The notes under the pieces: generated by a model
Told to the model about the DNA's origin: nothing
Databases searched by the model: none
The model's input: the letters and a program-made list of their open reading frames with translations, nothing else
In this document: positions 9,687-19,243 of the stretch, piece after piece
Numbering within the stretch: the first letter of the stretch is position 1
How the letters are laid out: each line of letters begins with the position of its first letter
Made by a program: the position numbers and the translations under genes
DNA from: Manihot esculenta
Taxonomy: Eukaryota > Streptophyta > Magnoliopsida > Malpighiales > Euphorbiaceae
Assembly (NCBI RefSeq): GCF_001659605.2
Contig: NC_035169.2
Location: forward strand, 16,058,263-16,122,262
DNA length: 64,000 nt
Reading direction: 5' to 3'

Positions 9687-11793
9687 TGTAACGACCCAAA
9701 AATCGGGCTGCTACCGGCGCTAGGATCCAGATCGGCTTAAGGCCGCCGGGACCCGTAGCAAGCCAAACATACATCCTGTGAACCTGTTTAATCCCATACA
9801 TGATCAACAACATACATAAAAATTTAAAACTTTTCTTTACTGTACTTATACATAACATCTCAACATAACATAACTATATATCATTTTACAAATTATCATG
9901 TCCACATTCTATCTATTACATACACATGACTTCATTACTCTTGCTGACCTCCTGGTCTACCCTGTACCTGCAAGCCTGGGGGTTAAGGGAGAGGGGTGAG
10001 CTATAAAGCCCAGTGAGCAGAATAATAAATACATTATATTAACATTTCATACTCTCATGGAATGCATCACATCACAAACATATCACATCAAGGATAAACT
10101 TGTCACTAGTAGCCCTCTACATAATCCAATAGTGCCAGAACGTAGAATGGGTCCTGGTCTTTCCCTTACATAGCATAACATAACATTCCAATGTGCCAGA
10201 ACGTAGAATGGGTCCTGGTCTTTCTCTTACATAGTGTCAGCGAACGTAGAATGGGTCCCACTGGTCTTTCCTTTCCATACCGTACATATCATATCGTCAC
10301 ATCATAGGTCGAGGGCTATGGATCATCCAACGTTCATCCACATCAACAACAAAATATGCAATGCAACATATTCGTGAATTCTAATGCAAACAACCTAATA
10401 TATCTCATGGCATTAATGATACGTGAATCATGCTAAAAGTCCATTATTTGCTTTAAAACGTAATGAGTTATTCCACTCACCTCTGGATAGCTCTGACCAG
10501 ACACTGGAGCAGCGGACTCACTGCTGGGGTCCTCGATTCCTCGGGTCCGAACCTACACAGGTGGACTCAGATAAGGGACCAAACATTCATGAACATAACT
10601 CTAAACTACTCCCCAAAAACCCCCCTAGAACATCATGAAACAATCATAGAAAAACATGCAAAGGAAGGCTGGACAGGGCACTTTCGGCGGCAGGTTCGGC
10701 GGCCGAAAGTCCCTCCAGAGCCGAAAGTCAGGCAGGTTCGGCGGCACCTTCGGCGGCCGAAACTCCCAGACAGAGACGAAACTCATGCATGTTCGGCGGC
10801 ACTTTCGGCAGCCGAAACTGCCCTCCAGAGACGAAAGTCCTCTTTTGGAGGCAGGCTTCGGCTGCCGAAGGCTGCCTCCACAAGCGGGTTCGGCGGCCGA
10901 AAGTTCCTTCGGCGGCCGAACCTGAGTTTCTCCAAAGTGGCAGAAACTCAGCTCCAACATGCACAAACGCCTCCCAAACCTTTCAAACATGCATAAACCT
11001 ATTCTACAACACTCCCAATCATACACAATCAAGCATACAAGTTCATAGGGGTCTCAAACTAGCCTAAACCCCAGCTATAACACATCAACATACCCACATT
11101 GCTCATAAACACACATTTAACCCATAAACTCAAAACAACCTAAACATGCATTTCTACTTCATAAACTTGTATAAAACTTATTTAAAACACAACATAAGCT
11201 AGAGATCGACTCTTACCTCTTGAAGATCGAGAGTAGAGGCGATCTAACTTGGAGTTGGGAGAGATTTTAGCTCCTTGGGTCTCCAAGCTCAAAACTTGTC
11301 CTTTTGCTCAAAAATCTTCAAAACAAGGTGAAAACTAGTGAAAATCATGAAAGATTTGAAGAAAGGAACTCAAGATCGGTGAGGGGCTGCGGAGAGCTCA
11401 CCTTGGCCGAAAATGGGGAAAAGCTCGCCCGTTTTCAGCTAAGGGACCCCTTTATAGGTGGCTGGCCAGGCCACATTCGGGAGCCGAACGTGCCTCCGCA
11501 TGCATGCCATGTTCGGTGGCCGAACATGAGATTCGGCGGCCGAACCTGGACTTCCCTCACTTATGCTTTCGGGGGCCTAAAGCACTCCCGACGTGCATGC
11601 ATGTTCGATGGCCGAACCTGAGTTTTCCTCCAAGGCTATTTTCATGCAAAAACTCATTCTTTCTTGATTAAAAACCTAAAACACATTAAAACATTTTTAT
11701 GAAAACATGCTTTTACCCTTCTAGAGGTCTCTGACACTCGAGATTCCACCGGACGGTAGGAATTCTGATACCAGAGTCTAGCCGGGTATTACA
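9687..11793 (-). repeat. Tekay-A 3' LTR
   Basis: A 2107-bp LTR starting TGTAACGACCC and ending ATTACA. It contains repeated units ACGTAGAATGGGTC (about 10140-10260), a cluster of TTCGGCGGCCGAA palindromes at 10680-10920 and another at 11460-11620, and a minus-strand TATA box between the clusters. Long open frames on both strands over 10450-11070 reflect the GC-rich palindromic array, not genes. Confidence 0.93.
11450..11457 (-). promoter_or_regulatory. TATA box of the Tekay-A LTR
   Basis: Minus-strand CCTATAAAGG. The same box is at 22637-22644 in the 5' LTR, about 42413-42420 in Tekay-B and near 54428-54436 in the solo LTR. Transcription would start roughly 25-35 bp toward lower coordinates. 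One palindrome cluster then lies upstream of the promoter and the other inside the transcript. Confidence 0.65.
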
Positions 11794-11810
11794 TTCTCCC
11801 CCCCCTTAAG
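11794..11810 (-). other. Tekay-A polypurine tract
   Basis: Minus-strand CTTAAGGGGGGGGAGAA directly next to the 3' LTR, matching 42781-42796 in Tekay-B. Confidence 0.85.
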
Positions 11811-11901
11811 AACATTCGTCCCCGAATGTTCCTCAGCTAGGACAAGCAAGGCGTAATACACATCATACACATAAAACACATGAACTCACAAGGAACTAAC
11901 C

Positions 11902-13017
11902 TTAGAAAAGATAGGGGTATTGATGGAGCATGGACTCCCGTGTCTCCCAAGTGCACTCTTCCATATTGTGTTGGTTCCACAAGACTTTCACCATCGGGAT
12001 TTCCTTGTTTCTCAGCTTCCTGATCTGGGTGTCTATGATCCGTATTGGCTGCTCAACATAAGTGAGATCTTCTTGGATCTCCACATCAGGCTCACTAAGA
12101 ACCTTGCCCGGATCTGACACAAACTTCCTCAACATGGAAACATGGAAAACCAGATGGATTCTTTCCATTGAAGCAGGTAAATCCAGCTTGTACGACACAT
12201 TCCCAATCTTTTGCAAGATTTCAAAGGGTCCGATGTATCGTGGGGCTAGTTTACCTTTCTTCCCAAAGCGAACCACTCCTTTCATAGGGGACACCTTGAG
12301 CAATACCAGATCCCCCTCCTGAAACTCTACTTGCCTTCTGCGGATATCTACATAACTCTTCTGTCTGCTTGCAGCAGTCTTGATCCTTTCTCTAATTATG
12401 GGTACCACCCTACTGGTGATCTCTATTAGCTCAGGCCCTGCCAAGGCCTTTTCTCCAACCTCTTCCCAACAAACAGGTGATCTGCACTTCCTCCCATACA
12501 AGGCCTCATATGGAGCCATCCCGATGCTAGCATGATGGCTGTTATTGTAGGCAAACTCCACCAAAGGTAGATGTTGCCTCCAAGAACCGCCAAAGTCCAG
12601 CACACACATTCTGAGCATATTCTCTATTGTCTGGATGGTCCTTTTTGATTGTCCATCCGTCTGTAGATGGAAAGCAGTGCTAAAATCCAACCTGGTACCC
12701 ATGGCATTCTGCAGACTCCGCCAAAACCTGGAAGTGAATTGGGGCCCTCGATCAGATACTATTGAAACAGGAACCCCATGCAGCCTGACGATCTCATCAA
12801 CGTACACCTGCGCCAACTTGTCCATAGAATAGCCACTCCTGACAGGGATGAAGTGAGCAGATTTGGTGAGTCTGTCCACAATCACCCATATGGAGTCCAA
12901 TCTGTTGGACGTCGCCGGTAACCCCACTACGAAGTCCATAGCTATATTCTCCCATTTCCACTCTGGAATAGGTAGCGGGTTAAGCATTCCAGCCGGCTTC
13001 TGATGTTCCAGCTTCAC
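11902..13017 (-). pseudogene. Tekay-A integrase core and chromodomain-like end
   Basis: An open frame of 371 codons continuing the pol frame after a TAG at 13021. It has the integrase core with MDFVVGLP (first Asp) and IVSDRGPQF (second Asp, residue 89). At the third position the usual QSERT reads QSKRT, so the catalytic Glu is Lys (residue 125, codon 12643-12645; exactly 35 residues after the second Asp). The C-terminal part has the GPF-type motif IGPFEIL. It ends in a chromodomain-like segment (KVLWNQH...CTWETRESM), which in chromoviruses helps direct integration to heterochromatin. The upstream TAG and the Lys make it non-functional. Confidence 0.88.
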
Positions 13018-13314
13018 CCTCTAACACACTTCGCAGGCTGACACAAACTGTGCCACTTCTCTCTTTATAGCTGGCCACCAATAAACCTTCTTCAGATCTT
13101 GATACATCTTGGTGGCTCCGGGGTGAACGCTGTATCTTGCATTATGAGCCTCTCTCATAATGTCTCCTTTTAGCCCTATGTCATCTGGTACACATAGTCT
13201 GCTCCCATAGCGGAGGATCCCCTTGCTATCGAATCTGAACTCACTATCTTTGCCTGACTGAACAGTCCTGGCAATCTTCACTAACTCTGGGTCCTCATGC
13301 TGTTTCTGAGCCAC
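13018..13314 (-). pseudogene. Tekay-A integrase zinc-binding (HHCC) segment
   Basis: A 97-codon piece between two TAG codons in the same frame. It contains the HHCC zinc-binding pattern ([13 protein letters not shown] ... ACEVC) at the integrase N-terminus, preceded by the linker after RNase H. Both bounding stops (13315-13317 and 13021-13023) read CAG in Tekay-B. Confidence 0.88.
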
Positions 13315-14640
13315 CTACTCCAGAAACACGGGTGCCACTCTCATCTGGGCTACCAAAGCACCTGTACCAGACAACTCCAACTGAAGACCTTCATTCATGA
13401 GCTCGAAGAACTCCCTTACTACTGGCCTCCTCTCTGCTGAAATATGGGACAAACTGCCAAGTGATTTCCGGCTTAAAGCGTCTGCCACAACATTCGCCTT
13501 ACCCGGATGGTACTGTATTTTGCAATCATAGTCACTGAGCAGTTCTACCCACCTTCTCTGTCTCAAGTTCAGATCCCTCTGACTCAAGATGTACTGCAGG
13601 CTCTTATGATCTGTGAAGATCTCACATTTTACCCCGTAAAGGTAGTGCCTCCACATCTTGAGTGCAAAGATTACTGCTGCCATCTCCAGGTCATGTGTGG
13701 GGTAATTCAACTCATGCTTCTTCAGCTGTCTAGAAGCATAAGCAATCACCCTTTCATTCTGCATTAACACACAACCCAGTCCCACACGGGACGCATCACA
13801 GAAAACTGTGAAATCCTCATTGCTAGCTGGCAAAGCTAACACTGGTGCTGACGTTAACCTTTTCTTAAGCTCTTCAAAACTCTCCTCGCACTGGCCAGTC
13901 CACACAAACTTCTGATTCTTCCTGGTGAGTCTGGTCAGAGGAGCTGCAATTTTTGAGAAGTCCTGAACGAACCTCCTGTAGTAACCTGCCAAACCCAAGA
14001 AACTTCTAATCTCTGTCACTGAAGTGGGTCTAGGCCAGTTAGCCACAGCTTCTATCTTCTTGGGGTCCACCTCTATCCCGCTATCTGACACTACATGCCC
14101 CAAGAATGAAATGCTCCTTAGCCAGAACTCACACTTAGAGAACTTGGCATACAAGCCATGTTCCCTCAAGGTTTGCAGAACCAACCTCAGATGATGGGCA
14201 TGCTCCTCTGCGTTCCTGGAATACACTAAGATATCATCTATGAAGACAATAACAAAGTGATCCAGGTATTGGCTAAACACTCTGTTCATGAGATCCATGA
14301 ATGTTGTAGGGGCGTTGGTTAACCCGAACGACATTACAAGGAACTCAAAATGCCCATATATGGTCCTGAAAGCTGTCTTTGGCACATCCTCTTCTCTAAT
14401 CCTCAGCTGATGGTACCCGGACCTCAGATCTATTTTGGAAAAACAACCCGCTCCTGCTAGCTGGTCGAATAGATCATCGATCCTTGGCAGAGGGTACCTG
14501 TTCTTGGTAGTGACTTTGTTCAACTGCCTGTAGTCGATACAAAGTCTAAGGGATCCATCCTTCTTCCTCACAAACAAGACTGGAGCACCCCAAGGTGAGG
14601 TACTCTGTCGGATGAAACCCTTTTCTACCAGCTCTTGCAA
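13315..14640 (-). pseudogene. Tekay-A reverse transcriptase and RNase H
   Basis: 441 codons open between TAG stops at 14641-14643 and 13315-13317. RT motifs are present: [23 protein letters not shown] with the first catalytic Asp intact, [15 protein letters not shown] and [10 protein letters not shown] with both later Asp. RNase H follows ([28 protein letters not shown]). This RT keeps its catalytic triad, unlike Tekay-B, but is separated from PR and IN by stops. Confidence 0.92.
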
Positions 14641-15495
14641 CTATTCTTTCAATTCCTTCAACTCAGCTGGAGCCATCCTGTAGGGAGGAATAGAGATCGG
14701 TCTAGTTCCCGGCATCAATTCTATCTCGAACTCTATCTCCCTAGCAGGTGGTAAACCTGGAAGCTCCTCTGGAAAAACATCCTGAAATTCTCTGACAACT
14801 GGCACTGAGGCCGGAACCTGGTTAACTAGCTCTCTCACATGAGTCAAATACCCCTGACATCCCTTCCTAAGCAACCTACGAGCCTGAAGAGCTGATATCA
14901 GACCTCTAGGTGTACCCCTCTTGTCTCCTCTGAAGACGACCTCTGACCCGTTCTGATCTCTGAACCTGACTACCTTGTCTCTGCAGTCCAAGGTAGCACC
15001 ATGGGTAGATAGCCAATCCATCCCTAGAATGACGTCAAAGTCTGTCAAATTTAGGACCACAAGGTCGGCGGAGAGGCATCTTCCCTCAACAAAAACTGGA
15101 CTGTACTGGCAGACTGACTCTGCCACTGACGGGTCACACTTGGGTCCACTGACCCATAGGGGACACTCTAACCCAGAGACTATCAGACCCAACCTCTCAA
15201 CGGCTCTCGGAGCAATAAAAGAATGAGATGCACCCGGGTCCATTAATGCATACACACCAGAACACCCAATGATGAGATTACCTGACACCACGGTGTTGGA
15301 TGTGTTAGCCTCCTGCTGTGTCATGGTGAAGATCCTGGCTGGAGCTGATGGACCTTCACCTCGGGAACCAGAAGAAGAGGCTGCCCCTCTCCCTCTACCT
15401 CTACCACTGCCCTGAGTTGTGGCTGGAGCTGCTGGCTGTGCCACACTACCAGAAGCTGTCTGCTGGGGCTGGCCCATAAAAGGTGCTCTAGGACA
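14641..15495 (-). pseudogene. Tekay-A gag end and aspartic protease
   Basis: Minus-strand frame from the Pro-1 junction to the TAG at 14641. It has a Gly/Arg/Ser-rich gag tail (SGRGRGRG) and then the retropepsin with the motif [11 protein letters not shown], followed by the RT leader ([15 protein letters not shown]). The open frame appears to begin at 15603 only because it reads into the antisense of the Pro-1 LTR; the true upstream sequence is gag at 19244-20618. Confidence 0.88.
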
Positions 15496-15500
15496 CTCCC

Positions 15501-16298
15501 TGATACGGATCCAATAGGACAAATTTCTAACCATGGTGTGGAACAAACTTATATCATTCCAATGGATCCAAGAGTAGTTCAAAATCATATTCATATAATC
15601 CATATATATTTGGGGCGTGCTTTAACTCATATGGGACAGATTTGGTGCAACACTTGCAATCATAGGCTGAGGGAGCCTAATCAAACCTATGGGCTAAAAC
15701 TACATAAAGGAAAGCCTAAAGTGAAGATCAAGTAAGGCTTTTGTGAAGATTCAACTTTGTTATGATGGGTTTGCTAATTTTATTATTTAAACACTTGTTT
15801 TATTTTAGTTTTGTTTGGGCTTGTATTCTGGCCATATTTTATCTTTTAAGTTTTAGAGTGTTGGGCCATGTTGTGGGCTTATATTTTAATACTTATGTGT
15901 TATTTTAGTGTGTGATTGGGCTTGGGCCTTAGGTGTTTAAGTCAGACCCAAGAAGAGTGTTTAGGGTTTTATTTGTTTTTCTCCTTACTATATAAGGATA
16001 AGAAACGATTGTAAGAGGCAGCTTTTAATCAAACTTTTCAGAATTTCTTTCATGCCTTTGGCGTGTATTGCTTTGAGTGAGAGTGAGGATTTGCTTTCAT
16101 CAATTGCACCAGGAATCTTGGCTAACTTATCAACTATTCGTTGTGGCGTTTGTCGGATTCTCATCTAAATCCTTCGATTATTGGTGTTTCAGCTTCTCTA
16201 AGTTTGGGGTGCCATAGGAGGTGGGTTTATCAGATCTTTGGATTCCGTATCTACTTGTGCGTGTGAGTTTGAGGCTTGTGCCATAGGGTTCCGCGTCA
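15501..16298 (+). repeat. Pro-1 5' LTR
   Basis: Starts TGATACGGATCC and ends TTCCGCGTCA. The first 235 bp form an open frame in phase with the element's ORF when this sequence serves as the 3' LTR. A TATA box lies at 15988-15996. Confidence 0.95.
15988..15996 (+). promoter_or_regulatory. TATA box of the Pro-1 LTR
   Basis: CTATATAAG, about 490 bp into the LTR; conserved in Pro-2, in Pro-3 and at 62249-62257. Transcription would start near 16020. Confidence 0.65.
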
Positions 16299-16300
16299 GT

Positions 16301-16313
16301 TGGTATAAGAGCC
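16301..16313 (+). other. Pro-1 primer-binding site
   Basis: TGGTATAAGAGCC two bases after the 5' LTR; one mismatch to the initiator tRNA-Met complement TGGTATCAGAGCC, which is perfect in Pro-2 (34772-34784, minus). Confidence 0.85.
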
Positions 16314-17178
16314 AAAGTGAGGTAAATTCTTATTTATCTCAGGATCTAGAGTTTTTTTTTTTTTTTTTGAGTTTTCCTTTTCTTTCCTATTCTTTTCGGT
16401 GAAAGCTTGTGTGTCCATGACTGCACCTTCTTGATTATTAGTTATAAAAAAAAAAAAAAAAAACCGAAATCCTTAAAAAAAAAAAAATCAAAAATCAAAA
16501 ATCTCCTTTACCTTATTTATCTTGATCTGGCCGATATTGTGGTATGTTTCCTTTTTCGTCCATATTGCCTTACCTATCTCAATTGATTGCTGTAATTTGT
16601 GGGAATCAATTTTGAATTTTGAATTTGGTTGAATCTAGATTAGGAGATAAAAGAATTTCTGCCTATTTCCTAAAGTGCACATTTAAGGCAATTGGATCTA
16701 AATCGATTTGGTGTCAAATCCTTTTTTTTAATGCCCATTTTCGTCCATATTTATGATCTGAGAGAAATTTATATATATATATTTTTTATTCTATTTGTGG
16801 TGTTTTGATACTTGCCTTTTTTGGGTAGATTTAAATAGATCCATATTTAATTTGCATTGAAGTGAATTAAATTCAAACTTTTGTCCAGATTCGTCTTTAT
16901 TTCAATTCAAAGTTTCTTTTTGGTTTAAGCTTGCTTTTACTTCCTTGACATTGCTGGAGTATTGTTTACTTGGGTCTATACTCTAGGTGATATTTTCAAG
17001 TAGCACAAAACCTAGTTCGTGTGTTACTTTCCAAATTGTCAGTGTCTTCTTTCTAGTTTTTGCGCGCTTCGTTCTTTCTTTAGGTTTTCTTTTTTTTGTT
17101 TCATTAAACGCACCTTGTGGTTAGTTGGTTCACCTTAGTTTCTGAAGTGCAATTGAAGAATCAGCAAAAGAGTGGTAA
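16314..17178 (+). other. Pro-1 untranslated leader
   Basis: No ORF of note. It contains homopolymer runs (T tract near 16351-16368, A tracts near 16446-16462 and 16475-16487). The matching leader is at 33850-34770 in Pro-2 (minus). Confidence 0.7.
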
Positions 17179-17256
17179 GTGTGCAAACACTTGAGTTCTT
17201 TCTTTTCTAACACAATATTTGCTAGTTCTCTTTGTTCTTTGTTGATTAAAGGTAGG

Positions 17257-18675
17257 ATGAGTAAAGATCAGAATGTCTCACCAGCGTCCACTTCTACAAG
17301 AATACCACAAAGAACTCATAATTGCAATAATGACTGTAATGATTCGGATGTGTTTGTTAATAATGTGTTGCTTGCTGCACATTGTGAGATGCTTGTTGCT
17401 AGGCGTGCTCTGAATATGCAGGTTAAGGAAGAAAGCCTGAAACAACGGGAAAACATATTTCACACTAGGTGTTTGGTTAATGGAAAAGTGTGTACTGTCA
17501 TTATTGATGGAGGTAGTTGTGCAAATGTGGCTAGTGTGTATATGGTGGAGAAATTGGGCTTGGCTTCTATTAAACACCCTAAGCCATACAGATTGCAATG
17601 GTTGAACGATTGTGGTGAGGTCAGAGTTACACGCCAGGTGGTTATACCATTTTCTATTGGTAGGTATAAGGATGAGATCTTGTGCGATGTGGTACCTATG
17701 CAGGCAAGCCATATATTGTTGGGTAGGCCGTGGCAATATGATAGAAAGGTGCAACATGATGGGCTCAATAACAAGTACTCCTTCACTCATGAAGGACAGA
17801 AGCTTATACTCGCTCCTTTATCACCTCAAGAGGTATATGCCGATCACATAAAAATGCTGGAGAGGGAGAGGGAGGCTTCGGCCTTGGCTACAAAGGTGAG
17901 TGAGAGCTTGAGTTCTGTGGAAAACATGAGAGAAAAGAGTGAGTTTGAGGGTAACGAGGCTGGAAAAGAATCAAGACTAGTTCAAGGAGGGAAGATGGAG
18001 AAAGAAAAGGAGAAAGAAGAGGCTAAAGTTCCAATGTCAACTTCCATAGAGATTCAAATTGAAGAGGAAGTTGTAATGCATGCATCTAATGTAGTTGTTC
18101 TTGAAAATTCCATTAATGAGCTTATAGAAGAGGTTGTGAATGATAGTGGACATGGGGAGCACATGATTGATGAGGTGGAGGAGGTGAATAAGACTGTTTT
18201 GGAAGTTGTAGAGGAGAATGGGTCACATCCACATGATCTTTCTATGACTAATATTTTTATGTCTAGTTCATTTGTTCTTGATGTGCAGGTTGTTGATGAA
18301 AACATCCATGATGAAAGTTTTATACTATTTCCACCTATTCAAAAGGAGGTCTTTGAAGATACATGGGTGCCTAAAGCTTTCCTTGTTGACATAAATATCA
18401 GCAAGATTCGAGGTCAAATCTTTTCTAAAGAAAGAGGGAATGATACGGATCCAATAGGACAAATTTCTAACCATGGTGTGGAACAAACTTATATCATTCC
18501 AATGGATCCAAGAGTAGTTCAAAATCATATTCATATAATCCATATATATTTGGGGCGTGCTTTAACTCATATGGGACAGATTTGGTGCAACACTTGCAAT
18601 CATAGGCTGAGGGAGCCTAATCAAACCTATGGGCTAAAACTACATAAAGGAAAGCCTAAAGTGAAGATCAAGTAA
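17257..18675 (+). CDS. Pro-1 protein: retropepsin domain, acidic region and LTR-encoded tail
   Basis: A single open frame; the Met at 17257 (MSKDQN) is the likely start because the same MSKD start exists in Pro-3, although the frame is open back to 17179. The retropepsin motif IIDGGSCANVAS has its active-site Asp at codon 17506-17508, and further conserved blocks are HPKPYRLQWLNDCGEV, CDVVPMQASHILLGRPWQ and LAPLSPQEVY. Next come about 190 residues rich in Glu, Lys, Ser and Val, without a recognised domain. The frame then passes through the PPT (18427-18440) and into the 3' LTR, adding 78 residues and ending in a basic KGKPKVKIK. No gag, RT or IN is encoded. Relative to Pro-2 and Pro-3, about 135 bp between GAATGTC repeats are absent after codon 6 and one stop is changed. 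Confidence 0.85.
   Translation: MSKDQNVSPASTSTRIPQRTHNCNNDCNDSDVFVNNVLLAAHCEMLVARRALNMQVKEESLKQRENIFHTRCLVNGKVCTVIIDGGSCANVASVYMVEKLGLASIKHPKPYRLQWLNDCGEVRVTRQVVIPFSIGRYKDEILCDVVPMQASHILLGRPWQYDRKVQHDGLNNKYSFTHEGQKLILAPLSPQEVYADHIKMLEREREASALATKVSESLSSVENMREKSEFEGNEAGKESRLVQGGKMEKEKEKEEAKVPMSTSIEIQIEEEVVMHASNVVVLENSINELIEEVVNDSGHGEHMIDEVEEVNKTVLEVVEENGSHPHDLSMTNIFMSSSFVLDVQVVDENIHDESFILFPPIQKEVFEDTWVPKAFLVDINISKIRGQIFSKERGNDTDPIGQISNHGVEQTYIIPMDPRVVQNHIHIIHIYLGRALTHMGQIWCNTCNHRLREPNQTYGLKLHKGKPKVKIK
18427..18440 (+). other. Pro-1 polypurine tract inside the coding frame
   Basis: AAAGAAAGAGGGAA immediately before the 3' LTR. It is translated as part of the ORF (SKERGN). Confidence 0.8.
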
Positions 18676-19238
18676 GGCTTTTGTGAAGATTCAACTTTGT
18701 TATGATGGGTTTGCTAATTTTATTATTTAAACACTTGTTTTATTTTAGTTTTGTTTGGGCTTGTATTCTGGCCATATTTTATCTTTTAAGTTTTAGAGTG
18801 TTGGGCCATGTTGTGAGCTTATATTTTAATACTTATGTGTTATTTTAGTGTGTGATTGGGCTTGGGCCTTAGGTGTTTAAGTCAGACCCAAGAAGAGTGT
18901 TTAGGGTTTTATTTGTTTTTCTCCTTACTATATAAGGATAAGAAACGATTGTAAGAGGCAGCTTTTAATCAAACTTTTCAGAATTTCTTTCATGCCTTTG
19001 GCGTGTATTGCTTTGAGTGAGAGTGAGGATTTGCTTTCATCAATTGCACCAGGAATCTTGGCTAACTTATCAACTATTCGTTGTGGCGTTTGTCGGATTC
19101 TCATCTAAATCCTTCGATTATTGGTGTTTCAGCTTCTCTAAGTTTGGGGTGCCATAGGAGGTGGGTTTATCAGATCTTTGGATTCCGTATCTACTTGTGC
19201 GTGTGAGTTTGAGGCTTGTGCCATAGGGTTCCGCGTCA
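18441..19238 (+). repeat. Pro-1 3' LTR
   Basis: Identical to 15501-16298 except for one G/A difference. It encodes the last 78 residues of the Pro-1 protein. Confidence 0.95.
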
Positions 19239-19243
19239 CTCCC

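Larger units (their letters stand above)
15501..19238 (+). mobile_element. Pro-1: non-autonomous LTR element encoding only a protease-type protein
   Basis: Plus-strand element of 3738 bp with 798-bp LTRs at 15501-16298 and 18441-19238 that differ at a single base (15876 G, 18816 A). The target-site duplication is CTCCC at 15496-15500 and 19239-19243. The PBS is at 16301-16313 (initiator tRNA-Met, one mismatch) and the PPT at 18427-18440. The internal region encodes one protein (retropepsin plus acidic tail), with no gag, RT or IN. It inserted into Tekay-A gag exactly before the last Cys of the second zinc knuckle. Two related copies are Pro-2 and Pro-3. The protease most resembles CRM/Reina-type chromoviruses. 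Confidence 0.93.

Noticed and set aside
10133..10275. CRISPR-like array (repeated ACGTAGAATGGGTC units)
   Set aside because: Only two to three imperfect units inside a plant LTR; a minisatellite, not a CRISPR.
10463..11067. Several long overlapping ORFs on both strands (also 21751-22213, 41500-42072, 49117-49695, 53399-53880)
   Set aside because: They lie in the GC-rich palindromic arrays of Tekay LTRs, open in many frames at once with the same peptides repeated between LTR copies; non-coding.
15538..15735. Independent small gene in the Pro-1 5' LTR
   Set aside because: It is the LTR copy of the C-terminal end of the Pro-1 ORF, lacking a sensible start of its own.
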